From: CANLBN01 sp965230205
GTDB lineage: Bacteria > Pseudomonadota > Gammaproteobacteria > Pseudomonadales > Cellvibrionaceae
Assembly: GCA_965230205.1 (NCBI GenBank)
Contig: OZ245996.1
Coordinates: forward strand, 2,232,001-2,296,000
Direction: 5' to 3'
Length of the DNA stretch: 64,000 nt
The notes under the pieces are model-generated. The model made no database searches. It was not told the DNA's origin and saw nothing but the letters and a program-made list of their open reading frames with translations. Positions 9,135 to 18,037 of the stretch are shown piece after piece; position 1 is the stretch's first letter; each line of letters starts with the position of its first letter. Both the position numbers and the translations under genes were made by a program.

Positions 9135-9671
9135 ATGTTAAAAAATACTCTTCAATCATATGGGGCAATTGCTAAAATTGTTCACTGGTTAGTTGCTGTT
9201 GTTGTGTTAGGTTTATTTGCACTTGGGCTGTGGATGGTTGATCTGACTTACTATGATGAATGGTATCGGTTGGCCCCTCACTATCATAAGAGTGTTGGTA
9301 TTTTGCTCGCAATAGTGATGCTTTTTCGTTTGGTGTGGCGTATATGTAATGTTCGACCAAAAACACCAGTAGAGCATACATTGTTCGAAAAAAAAGCAGC
9401 GCATTGCGTGCATGTTATGTTGTACATCATTATTTTTTTAATGATTGTGACTGGTTATCTGATTTCTACGGCAGATAACCGTGGTATTGAAGTCTTTAAT
9501 TGGTTCGAGGTAATGTCATTAGGTTCTTTTTTGGACAACCAAGAAGATATTGCTGGAAACATTCATCGGTGGCTAGCGTATGGTTTGATAGGCTTGGTAA
9601 GTGTTCACTCTATAGCTGCTTTAAAGCACCATTTTATTGATAAAGATAATACATTAAAGAGAATGCTTTAA
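9135..9671 (+). CDS. Cytochrome b561 family protein
   Basis: A 178-residue four-helix inner-membrane diheme cytochrome. Candidate haem-ligand histidines lie in each helix region: KIVHWLVAVVVLG in helix 1, PHYHKSVGILLAIVMLFR in helix 2, AHCVHVMLYIIIFLMIVTGY in helix 3, and GNIHRWLAYGLIGLVSVHS with a following KHHF in helix 4. Length matches the CybB group. Family members oxidise membrane quinols; E. coli CybB uses superoxide. It lies 44 bp before yceI, and this pair is commonly co-transcribed. Its place after the ECF sigma/anti-sigma pair suggests an envelope or oxidative stress response, an inference. Confidence 0.9.
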   Translation: MLKNTLQSYGAIAKIVHWLVAVVVLGLFALGLWMVDLTYYDEWYRLAPHYHKSVGILLAIVMLFRLVWRICNVRPKTPVEHTLFEKKAAHCVHVMLYIIIFLMIVTGYLISTADNRGIEVFNWFEVMSLGSFLDNQEDIAGNIHRWLAYGLIGLVSVHSIAALKHHFIDKDNTLKRML

Positions 9672-9715
9672 ATGTATATCAACACACTCCTTTAATTTTA
9701 AACAGAGATTATATT

Positions 9716-10285
9716 ATGAAAAAAATACTTATTGCCCTGGCAACTACGGCTTTGTTTTCCTTACCGGTTGTGGCTGCAGATTACAAAATTGACGATAAAG
9801 GTGCGCATGCATTTATTAATTTTAAAATAAAGCATTTAGGCTATTCTTGGTTAACAGGTCGTTTTAACACCTTTTCAGGTACATTTAGTTATGATGAAAA
9901 AAATGTTGATGCATCAAAAATTGTTGTAGATATTGATGCAACCAGTATTGACTCTAACCATGCAGAACGCGATAAGCACTTAAAAAGCAATGATTTCTTG
10001 GATGTTTCTAAATATGGTAAGGCAAAATTTGTCAGCACTAAGATAACGGATAAGGGTAATAATCAGTTGGAAGTTGTGGGTGATTTGACATTGCATGGTG
10101 TTACTAAGAGTATTGTGATCGATGCAGAAAAAATTGGTGAGGGTAAAGATCCATGGGGTGGATATCGAGCTGGTTTTTCGGGTACAACTAAATTGGGCTT
10201 AAAAGATTTTGGTATTCCTGAACGTTTAGGGCCTGCATCTACTCACGTAGAGTTAGAGTTGCATGTTGAAGGTATTCGTCAGTAG
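9716..10285 (+). CDS. YceI family periplasmic protein
   Basis: A 189-residue secreted lipocalin-like protein. The signal peptide runs to about residue 20 (LFSLPVVAA), followed directly by DYKIDDKGAHAFINFKIKHL, the normal YceI start. The conserved FNTFSGTFSYDEKN segment, the HAERDKHLKSNDFLDV motif and the GDLTLHGVTK segment are all present. Family members bind isoprenoid chains such as polyprenyl quinones. It is paired with cytochrome b561 44 bp upstream, and a strong terminator follows at 10315-10356, so the pair ends a transcription unit. Confidence 0.93.
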   Translation: MKKILIALATTALFSLPVVAADYKIDDKGAHAFINFKIKHLGYSWLTGRFNTFSGTFSYDEKNVDASKIVVDIDATSIDSNHAERDKHLKSNDFLDVSKYGKAKFVSTKITDKGNNQLEVVGDLTLHGVTKSIVIDAEKIGEGKDPWGGYRAGFSGTTKLGLKDFGIPERLGPASTHVELELHVEGIRQ

Positions 10286-10314
10286 TTTATCTAAGTTGTC
10301 CATATAGTCTTACT

Positions 10315-10356
10315 AAGGGCCGCATTAAGTATAATTGGTTTAATGTGGCCCTTTTT
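10315..10356 (+). terminator. Rho-independent terminator after yceI
   Basis: A 14-bp stem (AAGGGCCGCATTAA with TTAATGTGGCCCTT, one G-T wobble) is followed by five Ts. It begins 30 bp after the yceI stop and insulates the following lipid operon. Confidence 0.85.
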
Positions 10357-10631
10357 ATTCCATAATCCTTTCTTACTTATATAGAGCGATAGTATTGCAT
10401 TTTGCTTTTTCTCTTTGAAATGTTATCTCTCCTCTCGCTTTTAAAAGCTTCCAAATTTTTTATTTTGAACACAAGTTTTATTTTATTAAAAAATAAAACT
10501 TGTGTGTAGAAACGTGGTGGTTTATTCTCTGCTACAAGATGTAGATTTAGTTATTAAAAAATTATACTTATGTGGTTCTATGTTGGTTGAAAAATAAGTT
10601 AATAAAAGTAACTAATTAGGTCTTGATTGCT
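10357..10631. other. Intergenic region upstream of the desaturase operon
   Basis: No gene is visible here. The stretch is very AT-rich, as expected for a promoter region, and contains the perfect inverted repeat listed at 10471-10507. The desaturase start lies at its right end. Confidence 0.6.
10471..10507. repeat. Perfect 16-bp inverted repeat upstream of the desaturase operon
   Basis: ACACAAGTTTTATTTT is repeated as its exact reverse complement after a 5-nt centre. There is no T-run after the right arm and no gene ending nearby, so a terminator is less likely than an operator or a cruciform/RNA hairpin. It sits 125 bp before the proposed desaturase start. Confidence 0.6.
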
Positions 10632-11657
10632 ATGGCTGCATTTGAACACAACAATACAGCACTACTTCATAAAACGCGAACTTACGCTCAAGAGTCTATA
10701 TATTTGAGTTATTGGAGTGTTTTATCGACATTTAGCTTGCTAGTGCTATCAATTTTTCTCTCTCTAGCATCGAGTAACCTTTGGTTAAAGGTAGTTCTCG
10801 CTGTGCTAATTGGTTTGTTGGTGATGAGATGCTTTATTCTCTTTCACGACTTCCAGCATAAAGCGATTTTGTCTCGCTCTGTATGGGCGCGTTATTTTTT
10901 CGGCCTATTCGGTTGTTTGGTTTTTACGCCCGCTAATGTGTGGCGGCAAAGCCATAATTTTCACCATGCGCATAATACAGTGCTAGAAACTTCTCATATC
11001 GGATCATTTTGGACTATTTCAGTTGCGCAATGGGAAGCGATGACAACGGTACAGCAATTTAAATATCGCCTTTTCCGACACCCTGCAGTTATTTTATTTG
11101 GTTTATTAACAGTTTTTATTTACGACCATTGTATTCATAGTTTTATACGTAATCCTGTAAAAAATTGGACTGCTTTAGCAGCGATATTGCTTCATGTTGC
11201 TATTGCGAGTATTGCAATATTTAATGATTTATTTTTTGCTTATATTTTGGCTTGGTTGTTGCCACTGGCTATTGCAGGTTGCTTAGGGTCCTATTTATTT
11301 TATGCGCAGCATAACTTTCCAGATATTAAATTGCTAAATCGACAAGAGTGGAGTTATACCCGTGCAGCATTGGAAGCTAGTTGTTTTATTGAAATGTCAA
11401 AAATAATGCACTGGTTTAGTGGCAATATTGCTTATCATCATGTGCATCATTTGAATCACCGTATTCCGTTTTATCGTTTGCCTGAAGCAATGGAGGGTAT
11501 TGCGGAATTACGTTCACCAAAGAAAACATCTCTTTATTGGCGCGATATTATTAGTTGTTTGCGCTTGCGGTTATGGGATGAGCAACAAGGGCGGATGGTT
11601 AGCATTAAAGAACTAAAATCCGTTAATCTATCTGAAGCTGTCAAAGCAAGTCGATAA
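10632..11657 (+). CDS. Membrane fatty acid desaturase
   Basis: A 341-residue integral-membrane di-iron desaturase. The three histidine boxes are visible: HDFQH near residue 72, HNFHHAHN near 108 and HHVHHLNH near 270. They are separated by long hydrophobic segments, as in acyl-lipid or acyl-CoA desaturases. I prefer ATG 10632 to an in-frame TTG at 10623 because the only ribosome-site-like AGG (10618-10620) is too close to the TTG. The gene is followed after 27 bp by an acyl carrier protein and then a ketoacyl synthase, so its substrate may be an ACP-bound acyl chain. The position and type of the double bond made cannot be read from sequence. Confidence 0.87.
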   Translation: MAAFEHNNTALLHKTRTYAQESIYLSYWSVLSTFSLLVLSIFLSLASSNLWLKVVLAVLIGLLVMRCFILFHDFQHKAILSRSVWARYFFGLFGCLVFTPANVWRQSHNFHHAHNTVLETSHIGSFWTISVAQWEAMTTVQQFKYRLFRHPAVILFGLLTVFIYDHCIHSFIRNPVKNWTALAAILLHVAIASIAIFNDLFFAYILAWLLPLAIAGCLGSYLFYAQHNFPDIKLLNRQEWSYTRAALEASCFIEMSKIMHWFSGNIAYHHVHHLNHRIPFYRLPEAMEGIAELRSPKKTSLYWRDIISCLRLRLWDEQQGRMVSIKELKSVNLSEAVKASR

Positions 11658-11684
11658 AATGAATGACTATTAATGGGGGTTACT

Positions 11685-11948
11685 ATGTCTAGTGAAATAG
11701 AAAAAACATTAATTGAAATGATTGCAAAGCATGCTGAAGTAAAACCGGAATCGTTGAATGCAGGTATGCCCGTTAAAGAAACTGGAATTGATTCATTAGG
11801 TACGGCGGAGCTCATGTTTGATATTGAAGAGCATTATAATATTGTTTTGGATAATGCGAGTGAATTACAAGAGCGTTTTGAGCTGGGTACTATTAAAGAT
11901 CTTGCTAAAAGATTAGAAGAGCAGCTCGAATGTGAAGTTGAGGCCTAG
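11685..11948 (+). CDS. Acyl carrier protein (dedicated paralogue)
   Basis: An 87-residue acidic carrier protein with the phosphopantetheine motif GIDSLGTAELMF, modified Ser at residue 37. Helix 2 (TAELMFDIEEHYNI) and the C-terminal helix match ACP. It differs from the housekeeping AcpP, which usually lies with fabG/fabF, so it is probably specialised. Start ATG 11685 is preferred over 11673 because a GGGGGT ribosome-site-like run lies five bases before it. Its position between a desaturase and a ketoacyl synthase indicates a private acyl pathway in which substrates remain tethered to this carrier. Confidence 0.92.
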   Translation: MSSEIEKTLIEMIAKHAEVKPESLNAGMPVKETGIDSLGTAELMFDIEEHYNIVLDNASELQERFELGTIKDLAKRLEEQLECEVEA

Positions 11949-11976
11949 GGTCTGTTAACAGTAATGGTGGAGACTT

Positions 11977-13182
11977 ATGCATAGAATCGCGGTGACGGGC
12001 GTGGGTTGTATTACTGCGCTCGGAGAGAACTATCAGCAGTTTTCAAAAAACGTATTAGAGGGCTACTGCAGTGTTGCGCCAGTTACCTTATTTGATAAAA
12101 GCTTGGTGCTCTCCCAGCAAGTTGCCGAAGTTAAGAGCTTTATTGCTGAAGACCATTTTGATGTAAGAAAGCAGCTACCATTTCTTGATCGTTTTGCGCA
12201 GTTCGCAATGGTAAGTGCCCGTGAAGCTGTTAGCCATGCTGGCTTGACAGAAAAAGCGTTAAGTGAAAACTCAGCTGTTGTTTATGGCACAGGGATTGGA
12301 GGGCAGACGACTCAGGATGAAGGCTATTGGCGTTTGTATGGTGAAAGGGCGAAGCGATTGCCGCCATTTACTGTTCCTAAGCTAGTACCAAGTTCTGCTG
12401 CCAGTCATATCAGTATCGATATGGGCATTACTGGCCCCAGTTTCGGAGTGACTAGTTCTTGCGCTTCTGCGGGGCATGCACTGTGTGTGGGCGTTATGAT
12501 GCTAAATTCAGGTCAATGTGATGTGGCAATTTGCGGTGGTTCTGAAGCGCCGATCAATGTGGGTACCGTTAAAGCATGGGAGGGGATGAGGGTTTTATCA
12601 AATGATCAATGCCGTCCTTTTTCTGCAGGTAGAGGCGGTGTGATTTTAGGTGAAGGAGCTGCAACATTGATTCTTGAAACCTATGAGCATGCAGAAAAGC
12701 GTGGTGCAAAAATACTGGCTGAGTTAGTTGGTTTTGGAATGAGCTCTGATGCTAATCATGTGGTTGCCCCAATCGTCGATGGTCCGGCATCAGCAATGGG
12801 TAAAGCATTGGCAAATGCAGGGATAGCCCCTGAAAAAATTGATTATATCAATGCCCATGGTAGTGGTACTCAGCAAAATGACGTCACTGAAACAGCGGCA
12901 ATCCATTCTGTTTTTGGTAAGCACGCAGCCAATCTTGCCGTGTCTTCTACAAAAGCTATGCATGGCCATACTCTAGGGGCCGCAAGTGGAGTGGAAGCCG
13001 CAGCCTGTCTCACCGCATTAGATAAACAAGTTGCGCCGCCAACAGTCAATTTTCAGTCTGCTGACCCTGAATGTGACTTGAACTACATTGTGAACCGAGC
13101 ACAACCCATGAAAATGGAGTATGTGATGAATAATTCGTTTGCTTTTGGTGGTTTAAATACCAGTATCATCTTTAAGCGTTGA
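11977..13182 (+). CDS. Beta-ketoacyl-ACP synthase, FabF-like
   Basis: A 401-residue thiolase-fold condensing enzyme. Catalytic Cys162 lies in VTSSCASAGHAL. The two active-site histidines lie in NAHGSGTQQND (His294) and KAMHGHTLGAASG (about His331), with Lys326 beside it, so the Cys-His-His set for elongation is intact. The start has GGTGGAG upstream. It would extend acyl chains carried by the preceding acyl carrier protein. Because housekeeping fabF/fabB are expected elsewhere, this copy is probably specialised, for example in an unusual lipid or secondary metabolite. Reasonable length and active site argue against a chain-length-factor role. Confidence 0.9.
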   Translation: MHRIAVTGVGCITALGENYQQFSKNVLEGYCSVAPVTLFDKSLVLSQQVAEVKSFIAEDHFDVRKQLPFLDRFAQFAMVSAREAVSHAGLTEKALSENSAVVYGTGIGGQTTQDEGYWRLYGERAKRLPPFTVPKLVPSSAASHISIDMGITGPSFGVTSSCASAGHALCVGVMMLNSGQCDVAICGGSEAPINVGTVKAWEGMRVLSNDQCRPFSAGRGGVILGEGAATLILETYEHAEKRGAKILAELVGFGMSSDANHVVAPIVDGPASAMGKALANAGIAPEKIDYINAHGSGTQQNDVTETAAIHSVFGKHAANLAVSSTKAMHGHTLGAASGVEAAACLTALDKQVAPPTVNFQSADPECDLNYIVNRAQPMKMEYVMNNSFAFGGLNTSIIFKR

Positions 13183-13195
13183 GAGGTTAAGTGAT

Positions 13196-14038
13196 ATGGG
13201 CTCTCATGAAACTTATGCCCTGCGTCGGCAACAGCTTGTTAAGCCTATTTGCGACTACTTGTCTGAAAATGCTGGTATGCCTCATCGTTTGATCTTAGAT
13301 GGAACGGGGCCGCGTTTGACGGTTCATCTGCCTTATTTGAATGGAATGGGTGTTAATATACTAGATCAATTTGAGGATGTGCATGCATTCTCTGGAGGTA
13401 TTGGTGCTTATTGCATTTATTTAGCGCAACGGCAGGGCTATTTAAAACACGATTTTTCACACTATTTTACTGAGGTAGACCGGCAGGCCCGGGTAGCCCA
13501 TAGACAGTCACTTAAACAGTACGTTGTCTTAGCTAGAAATTATCTGCTTAAACAGCCGCTTTACGATTCTTTATGCTATATGAATTTATTTCGTTACGTT
13601 ATTCAAGATGAATTTTTGCAGGCGCCTTTAGATGATGTTGCACCTAACTTTATTCCCTATGTGGCCTTGCCGGAGCGAATAAGGCCGGTTCCAGTAACAG
13701 CTGATAACGGTTTTGATCGCTCTAAGATGAGTGTTTCAGAGGTTATGGAAGTTGGCATGAAAATTCCTCGGGTTTATTCTGATTTTAATCGCCATAGAAA
13801 AGCATTTGACGCCACTTATACCGCTGGTTACTGGAATACTCGATTAAGGATATCAGAGTCACTGCCTTCGACGGTTATATTGTCAACAAACCCTAGTGGG
13901 GTGTCTTACGATGCATGTGTTATAGATATATTAGATGGCAAAAATCCCCGTTATCAGAGACTGTTTGACCTCATGACTCTGATTTTGAACCTACCAAATG
14001 GGCGGTATCAAAGAGATTTGAGGCTGGCCTATTTATAA
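13196..14038 (+). CDS. Uncharacterised protein, divergent patatin-like
   Basis: A 280-residue cytoplasmic protein that I do not recognise with certainty. It shows the layout of patatin-type acyl hydrolases: an oxyanion-like loop DGTGPR at residues 35-40, then AFSGGIGAYCIYLAQ near 64 in place of the GxSxG nucleophile elbow (Ser66 would be the nucleophile), and SVSEVMEVGMKIPRVY near 179, like the conserved RASxxIPxxF segment. The usual DGG/DGA catalytic motif is not obvious; FDATYTAGYWNT after residue 207 is the closest. It begins 13 bp after the ketoacyl synthase, so it belongs to the same operon and may release or transfer the acyl product. Confidence 0.6.
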   Translation: MGSHETYALRRQQLVKPICDYLSENAGMPHRLILDGTGPRLTVHLPYLNGMGVNILDQFEDVHAFSGGIGAYCIYLAQRQGYLKHDFSHYFTEVDRQARVAHRQSLKQYVVLARNYLLKQPLYDSLCYMNLFRYVIQDEFLQAPLDDVAPNFIPYVALPERIRPVPVTADNGFDRSKMSVSEVMEVGMKIPRVYSDFNRHRKAFDATYTAGYWNTRLRISESLPSTVILSTNPSGVSYDACVIDILDGKNPRYQRLFDLMTLILNLPNGRYQRDLRLAYL

Positions 14039-14175
14039 CCGCGGTGACATCATGCAGTTATAGCCCCATTTTCTCCGATAGATTCGTCGTTAGAGCTGGC
14101 TACAGCCTACTAGTTACTGTCGTTTCTTGCTTGTTCCCGTTATACTTGCCAGCTTTTGTAGCTAGCTTGAAAGTA

Positions 14176-15117
14176 GTGACTTTGAAACAAGAATTTATCC
14201 GTGGATTGCATAATTTACGGGCCGAACACCATGGCAACGTGGTGACAATAGGCTCCTTTGATGGCGTTCATTTAGGGCATCAGGCAATTTTGCAGCAGGT
14301 AATAAAACAGGCGGGGCGATTGCAGTTGCCGTCAGTTGCTATGATTTTTGAGCCTCAACCCCATGAATTCTTTGCTGGAGATAAAGCGCCTGCACGGTTA
14401 ATGCGTCTTGGTGAGAAAGTGCACGCCTTATTTAATCAGGGTGTGGACCGAGTATTTTGCCTGCCTTTCAATAGTGCTTTAAGTCAGCTCTCTGCCGATG
14501 ACTTTATAAAGAAAGTACTTATAGATGGCTTAGGCACCCATTACTTGGTCGTCGGTGATGACTTTCGGTTTGGCGTAGGTAGATCTGGTGACTATTCCCG
14601 CTTAGAATCAGCTGGTGAGCGAAATGGCTTTGAAGTGACGGATACTCAGTCATTTTTGATTGGTGGAGAACGTGTCAGTAGTACACGCATCCGGGGCTTG
14701 CTACAGCAGAATGATTTTGAAGAAGCAGCACGTTTATTAGGGAAACCTTATACCATTAGCGGGCGCGTTGTAAAAGGTAATCAGCTAGGCAGAGAGTTAG
14801 GTGCCCCAACGGCTAATGTGCATTTACACCGTTATCGCTCACCGTTAAGTGGCGTTTTTTGTGTGAGAGTAACTTTGGGTTCAGGTGACTGTGTTCAGGG
14901 GGTTGCCAATGTTGGTGTTAGGCCTACATTGGGTGGGAGTACTAAACCAATTTTAGAAGTTCATTTGTTTGATAGAAGCGATAATTTATATGGGCAGGAA
15001 ATTGTTGTTGAATTTGTACATAGACTTCGAGAAGAGCAGCGCTTTGATGGGCTCGAACAACTGAAACAGCAAATACAAAAAGATATTAAACAGGCTCGAC
15101 TCTTTTTCAGCGAATGA
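14176..15117 (+). CDS. ribF: Bifunctional riboflavin kinase / FAD synthetase
   Basis: A 313-residue enzyme that makes FMN from riboflavin and then FAD. The N-terminal FAD-synthetase domain has TIGSFDGVHLGHQAIL, with nucleotidyltransferase-type motifs, and ISSTRIRGLL-like SSTRIRGLLQQ near its end. The C-terminal kinase domain has GRVVKGNQLGRELGAPTANV and GVANVGVRPTLGG. The reading frame stays open upstream to an ATG at 14044, but that adds 44 hydrophobic residues not found in the family. GTG 14176, or a TTG next to it, gives the normal length of about 313. It heads the conserved ribF-ileS-lspA-fkpB-ispH series. Confidence 0.93.
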   Translation: MTLKQEFIRGLHNLRAEHHGNVVTIGSFDGVHLGHQAILQQVIKQAGRLQLPSVAMIFEPQPHEFFAGDKAPARLMRLGEKVHALFNQGVDRVFCLPFNSALSQLSADDFIKKVLIDGLGTHYLVVGDDFRFGVGRSGDYSRLESAGERNGFEVTDTQSFLIGGERVSSTRIRGLLQQNDFEEAARLLGKPYTISGRVVKGNQLGRELGAPTANVHLHRYRSPLSGVFCVRVTLGSGDCVQGVANVGVRPTLGGSTKPILEVHLFDRSDNLYGQEIVVEFVHRLREEQRFDGLEQLKQQIQKDIKQARLFFSE

Positions 15118-15194
15118 GCTTAATACAACTTTTTAGATAATACTTTTATTATAGGTTTTCCTATAGACACATTGAGAAACATACGATAAATAAC

Positions 15195-18002
15195 ATGACC
15201 GACTATAAAGCAACATTAAATTTACCCAATACCTCGTTTCCTATGAAGGCTAACCTTGCCCAGAGGGAGCCGCAGATATTAAAAAAATGGCAGCAGAATA
15301 AAGTTTATGAAAGTATTCGCGCTGCACGTAGTGGTCGTGACCAGTTTATTTTGCATGATGGCCCTCCCTATGCTAATGGCAATATTCATATTGGCCATGC
15401 GGTTAATAAAATATTGAAAGATATTATTGTTAAGTCAAAAACGTTGAGTGGTTTTGATGCACCTTATGTCCCTGGTTGGGACTGCCATGGTTTGCCTATC
15501 GAACATCAAGTAGAAAAGAAAATAGGTAAAGCGGGGCACAAAGTTGATGTAAAAACGTTTAGAGAAAAATGCCGTGCATTTGCCAATAAGCAAGTCGAAG
15601 GCCAGAAGGCAGACTTTATTCGTTTAGGTGTGCTTGGTGAGTGGGATAATCCCTACTTGACGATGAATTTTCAAACGGAAGCCAATACTGTTCGTGCGTT
15701 GGGAAAAATTGCAGAAAATGGATATTTAGTTCGTGGATACAAGCCTGTTTATTGGAGTGTTGTTGGTGGCTCTGCATTGGCAGAAGCAGAAGTCGAATAT
15801 CAAGATAAAACCTCGTTCTCTATTGATGTGCGCTATGGTGTCGTTGATGAAAATGACTTAGCAAAAAGAGTCTCTGACTTGTCAGGCGAAGGGAAAATAT
15901 CGGTATTGATCTGGACGACGACACCATGGACTCTACCTTCAAGCCTTGCGGTAAGCCTTAGCCCAGAATTATCGTATGCTGTTGTACAGGCTAATAACGA
16001 ACGATTAATTATGGCTGAAACATTGGTTGAGTCAGTCATGCAGCGTGGAGAGATAAGTGATTATTCCATTGTTGGGCGAGTTCAGGGTGACGCTTTAGAA
16101 AAGTTGTCATTACAGCACCCTTTTTATGACAGGCAAGTGCCCGTTGTGCTCGGAGACCATGTTACAACAGATGCTGGTACCGGCTGCGTGCACACGGCAC
16201 CTGACCACGGCATAGAGGATTTCGAGGTTTGTAAAAAGTACAACATCGAAACCATTAATTATATTAATGCTGACGGTATCTACCATGATGGCGTTGAGAT
16301 ATTTGCTGGTGATCATGTTTATAAAGTTGATGAAAAAATTACTGATTTGCTAAGTGAAAGAGGTAATTTATTTTTTCAAACAAAAATCACTCATAGTTAT
16401 GCTCACTGTTGGCGTACGAAAACACCATTAATCTATCGTGCTACACCACAATGGTTTATTACCTTGGATCATAATGATCTAAAGCAGCGCATTAAAACAG
16501 CGATTGATGATGTGCAATGGATTCCAGATTGGGGGCAAGCCCGTATTGAGGGTATGGTTGCTAATAGCCCAGATTGGTGTGTATCGAGACAGCGTACTTG
16601 GGGTGTACCTATTACATTATTTGTGCATAAACAAACTCAAGAATTACACCCAAATACAGCCGAATTGATAGAGAAGGTAGCTCAAAAAATTGAACAAGAA
16701 GGTATTGATGTTTGGTTTGATTTAACGGCTGAAGAGCTCTTGGGTGATGATGCTGTAAATTATGAGAAGGTAACTGATACTCTCGATGTATGGTTTGATT
16801 CGGGTGTTACGCATCATTCTGTTTTGCGTGAACGTGAAAATTTACGCTTTCCAGCAGATTTATATTTAGAAGGTTCGGATCAGCATCGGGGGTGGTTTCA
16901 GTCTTCATTAAAAACATCAATGACGATCAACGATGTGCCGCCGTATAAGGAAGTGTTAACTCATGGATTTACTGTGGATTCTGATGGTCGGAAGATGTCG
17001 AAGTCTCTTGGTAATGTTATTCCACCTCAGCAGGTAATGAATAGTTTAGGTGCAGATATCCTGCGTTTGTGGGTAGCAGCAACAGACTTTAGTGCAGAGA
17101 TGAGTGTTTCGGATGAAATACTTAAGCGCACAGCAGATTCTTATCGCCGTATCCGTAATACAGCGCGCTTTTTGTTGGCGAACCTTGAAGGATTTAATCC
17201 TGCAACCGATGTTTTACCGATGGATGAATTATTGTCACTGGATCAGTGGGCAGTTAATCGTGCCGCAGAAATGCAGAAAGAGTTTATTGCTGCATATGAC
17301 TCCTATCAATTGCATGTTATCTATCAGAAGCTACATAACTTTTGTATTGTCGATCTGGGTGGCTTTTACTTGGATATCATCAAAGATCGCCAGTACACAA
17401 CGCAAGAGAATAGTAAAGCACGACGTTCGGCGCAAACTGCGCTTTACCATATCGCAGAAGCGTTCACTCGATGGATTACGCCTATCTTGAGCTATACCGC
17501 TGATGAATTGTGGGATGCTTTACCTGCACTTGAAAGTCGTGAAGAGAATGTTTTTCTTGCTGAATGGTATGAGTTACCTCAAGCTCAACAGGGTAGTGAC
17601 CTTGATGCCGGCTATTGGGAATTAATTGCGGGTGTAAAAACGGCAGTTAATAAAACATTAGAAATCAAGCGTGCAGAGGGTGTTGTTGGAAAATCTTTAT
17701 CTGCCTCTGTGACGCTATATTGTGATGCTCATTTAACAGAACAGCTTAAACGCCTTGGTGATGAATTGCGCTTTGTTTTAATAACCTCTGAGGCTAATGT
17801 TATCAACGAAACTGCACCCTCTGATGCGGTTGCAACCGATGTGGAGGGTTTATTTATATCTGTCTCTGCAAACTCGGATCCTAAATGTGCTCGCTGTTGG
17901 CATCAGCGACCTGACGTGGGTAATTTCTATCAACATCCAGACTTATGTGGGCGCTGTGTTCAAAATGTTGATGGTGATGGAGAGCCTCGCTTTTTTGCTT
18001 AA
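15195..18002 (+). CDS. ileS: Isoleucyl-tRNA synthetase
   Basis: A 935-residue class Ia synthetase that charges tRNA-Ile in the cytoplasm. The ATP-binding HIGH sequence is in NIHIGHAVNKILKD near residue 66, the KMSKS loop in DGRKMSKSLGN, and the editing domain has IWTTTPWTLPSS. The C-terminal zinc finger is intact: CARCWHQR and later CGRCV. Length matches the bacterial type-1 IleRS. It lies 77 bp after ribF and 35 bp before lspA in the conserved order. No ribosome site is clear before ATG 15195, but the N-terminus aligns well with the family. Confidence 0.98.
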   Translation: MTDYKATLNLPNTSFPMKANLAQREPQILKKWQQNKVYESIRAARSGRDQFILHDGPPYANGNIHIGHAVNKILKDIIVKSKTLSGFDAPYVPGWDCHGLPIEHQVEKKIGKAGHKVDVKTFREKCRAFANKQVEGQKADFIRLGVLGEWDNPYLTMNFQTEANTVRALGKIAENGYLVRGYKPVYWSVVGGSALAEAEVEYQDKTSFSIDVRYGVVDENDLAKRVSDLSGEGKISVLIWTTTPWTLPSSLAVSLSPELSYAVVQANNERLIMAETLVESVMQRGEISDYSIVGRVQGDALEKLSLQHPFYDRQVPVVLGDHVTTDAGTGCVHTAPDHGIEDFEVCKKYNIETINYINADGIYHDGVEIFAGDHVYKVDEKITDLLSERGNLFFQTKITHSYAHCWRTKTPLIYRATPQWFITLDHNDLKQRIKTAIDDVQWIPDWGQARIEGMVANSPDWCVSRQRTWGVPITLFVHKQTQELHPNTAELIEKVAQKIEQEGIDVWFDLTAEELLGDDAVNYEKVTDTLDVWFDSGVTHHSVLRERENLRFPADLYLEGSDQHRGWFQSSLKTSMTINDVPPYKEVLTHGFTVDSDGRKMSKSLGNVIPPQQVMNSLGADILRLWVAATDFSAEMSVSDEILKRTADSYRRIRNTARFLLANLEGFNPATDVLPMDELLSLDQWAVNRAAEMQKEFIAAYDSYQLHVIYQKLHNFCIVDLGGFYLDIIKDRQYTTQENSKARRSAQTALYHIAEAFTRWITPILSYTADELWDALPALESREENVFLAEWYELPQAQQGSDLDAGYWELIAGVKTAVNKTLEIKRAEGVVGKSLSASVTLYCDAHLTEQLKRLGDELRFVLITSEANVINETAPSDAVATDVEGLFISVSANSDPKCARCWHQRPDVGNFYQHPDLCGRCVQNVDGDGEPRFFA

Positions 18003-18037
18003 AGCGTACAGTTGTTTTATTAATGTAGTGATACTAG

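Noticed and set aside
14044..14175. N-terminal extension of ribF
   Set aside because: The extra 44 residues are hydrophobic and not part of the family; the downstream start gives the normal length.
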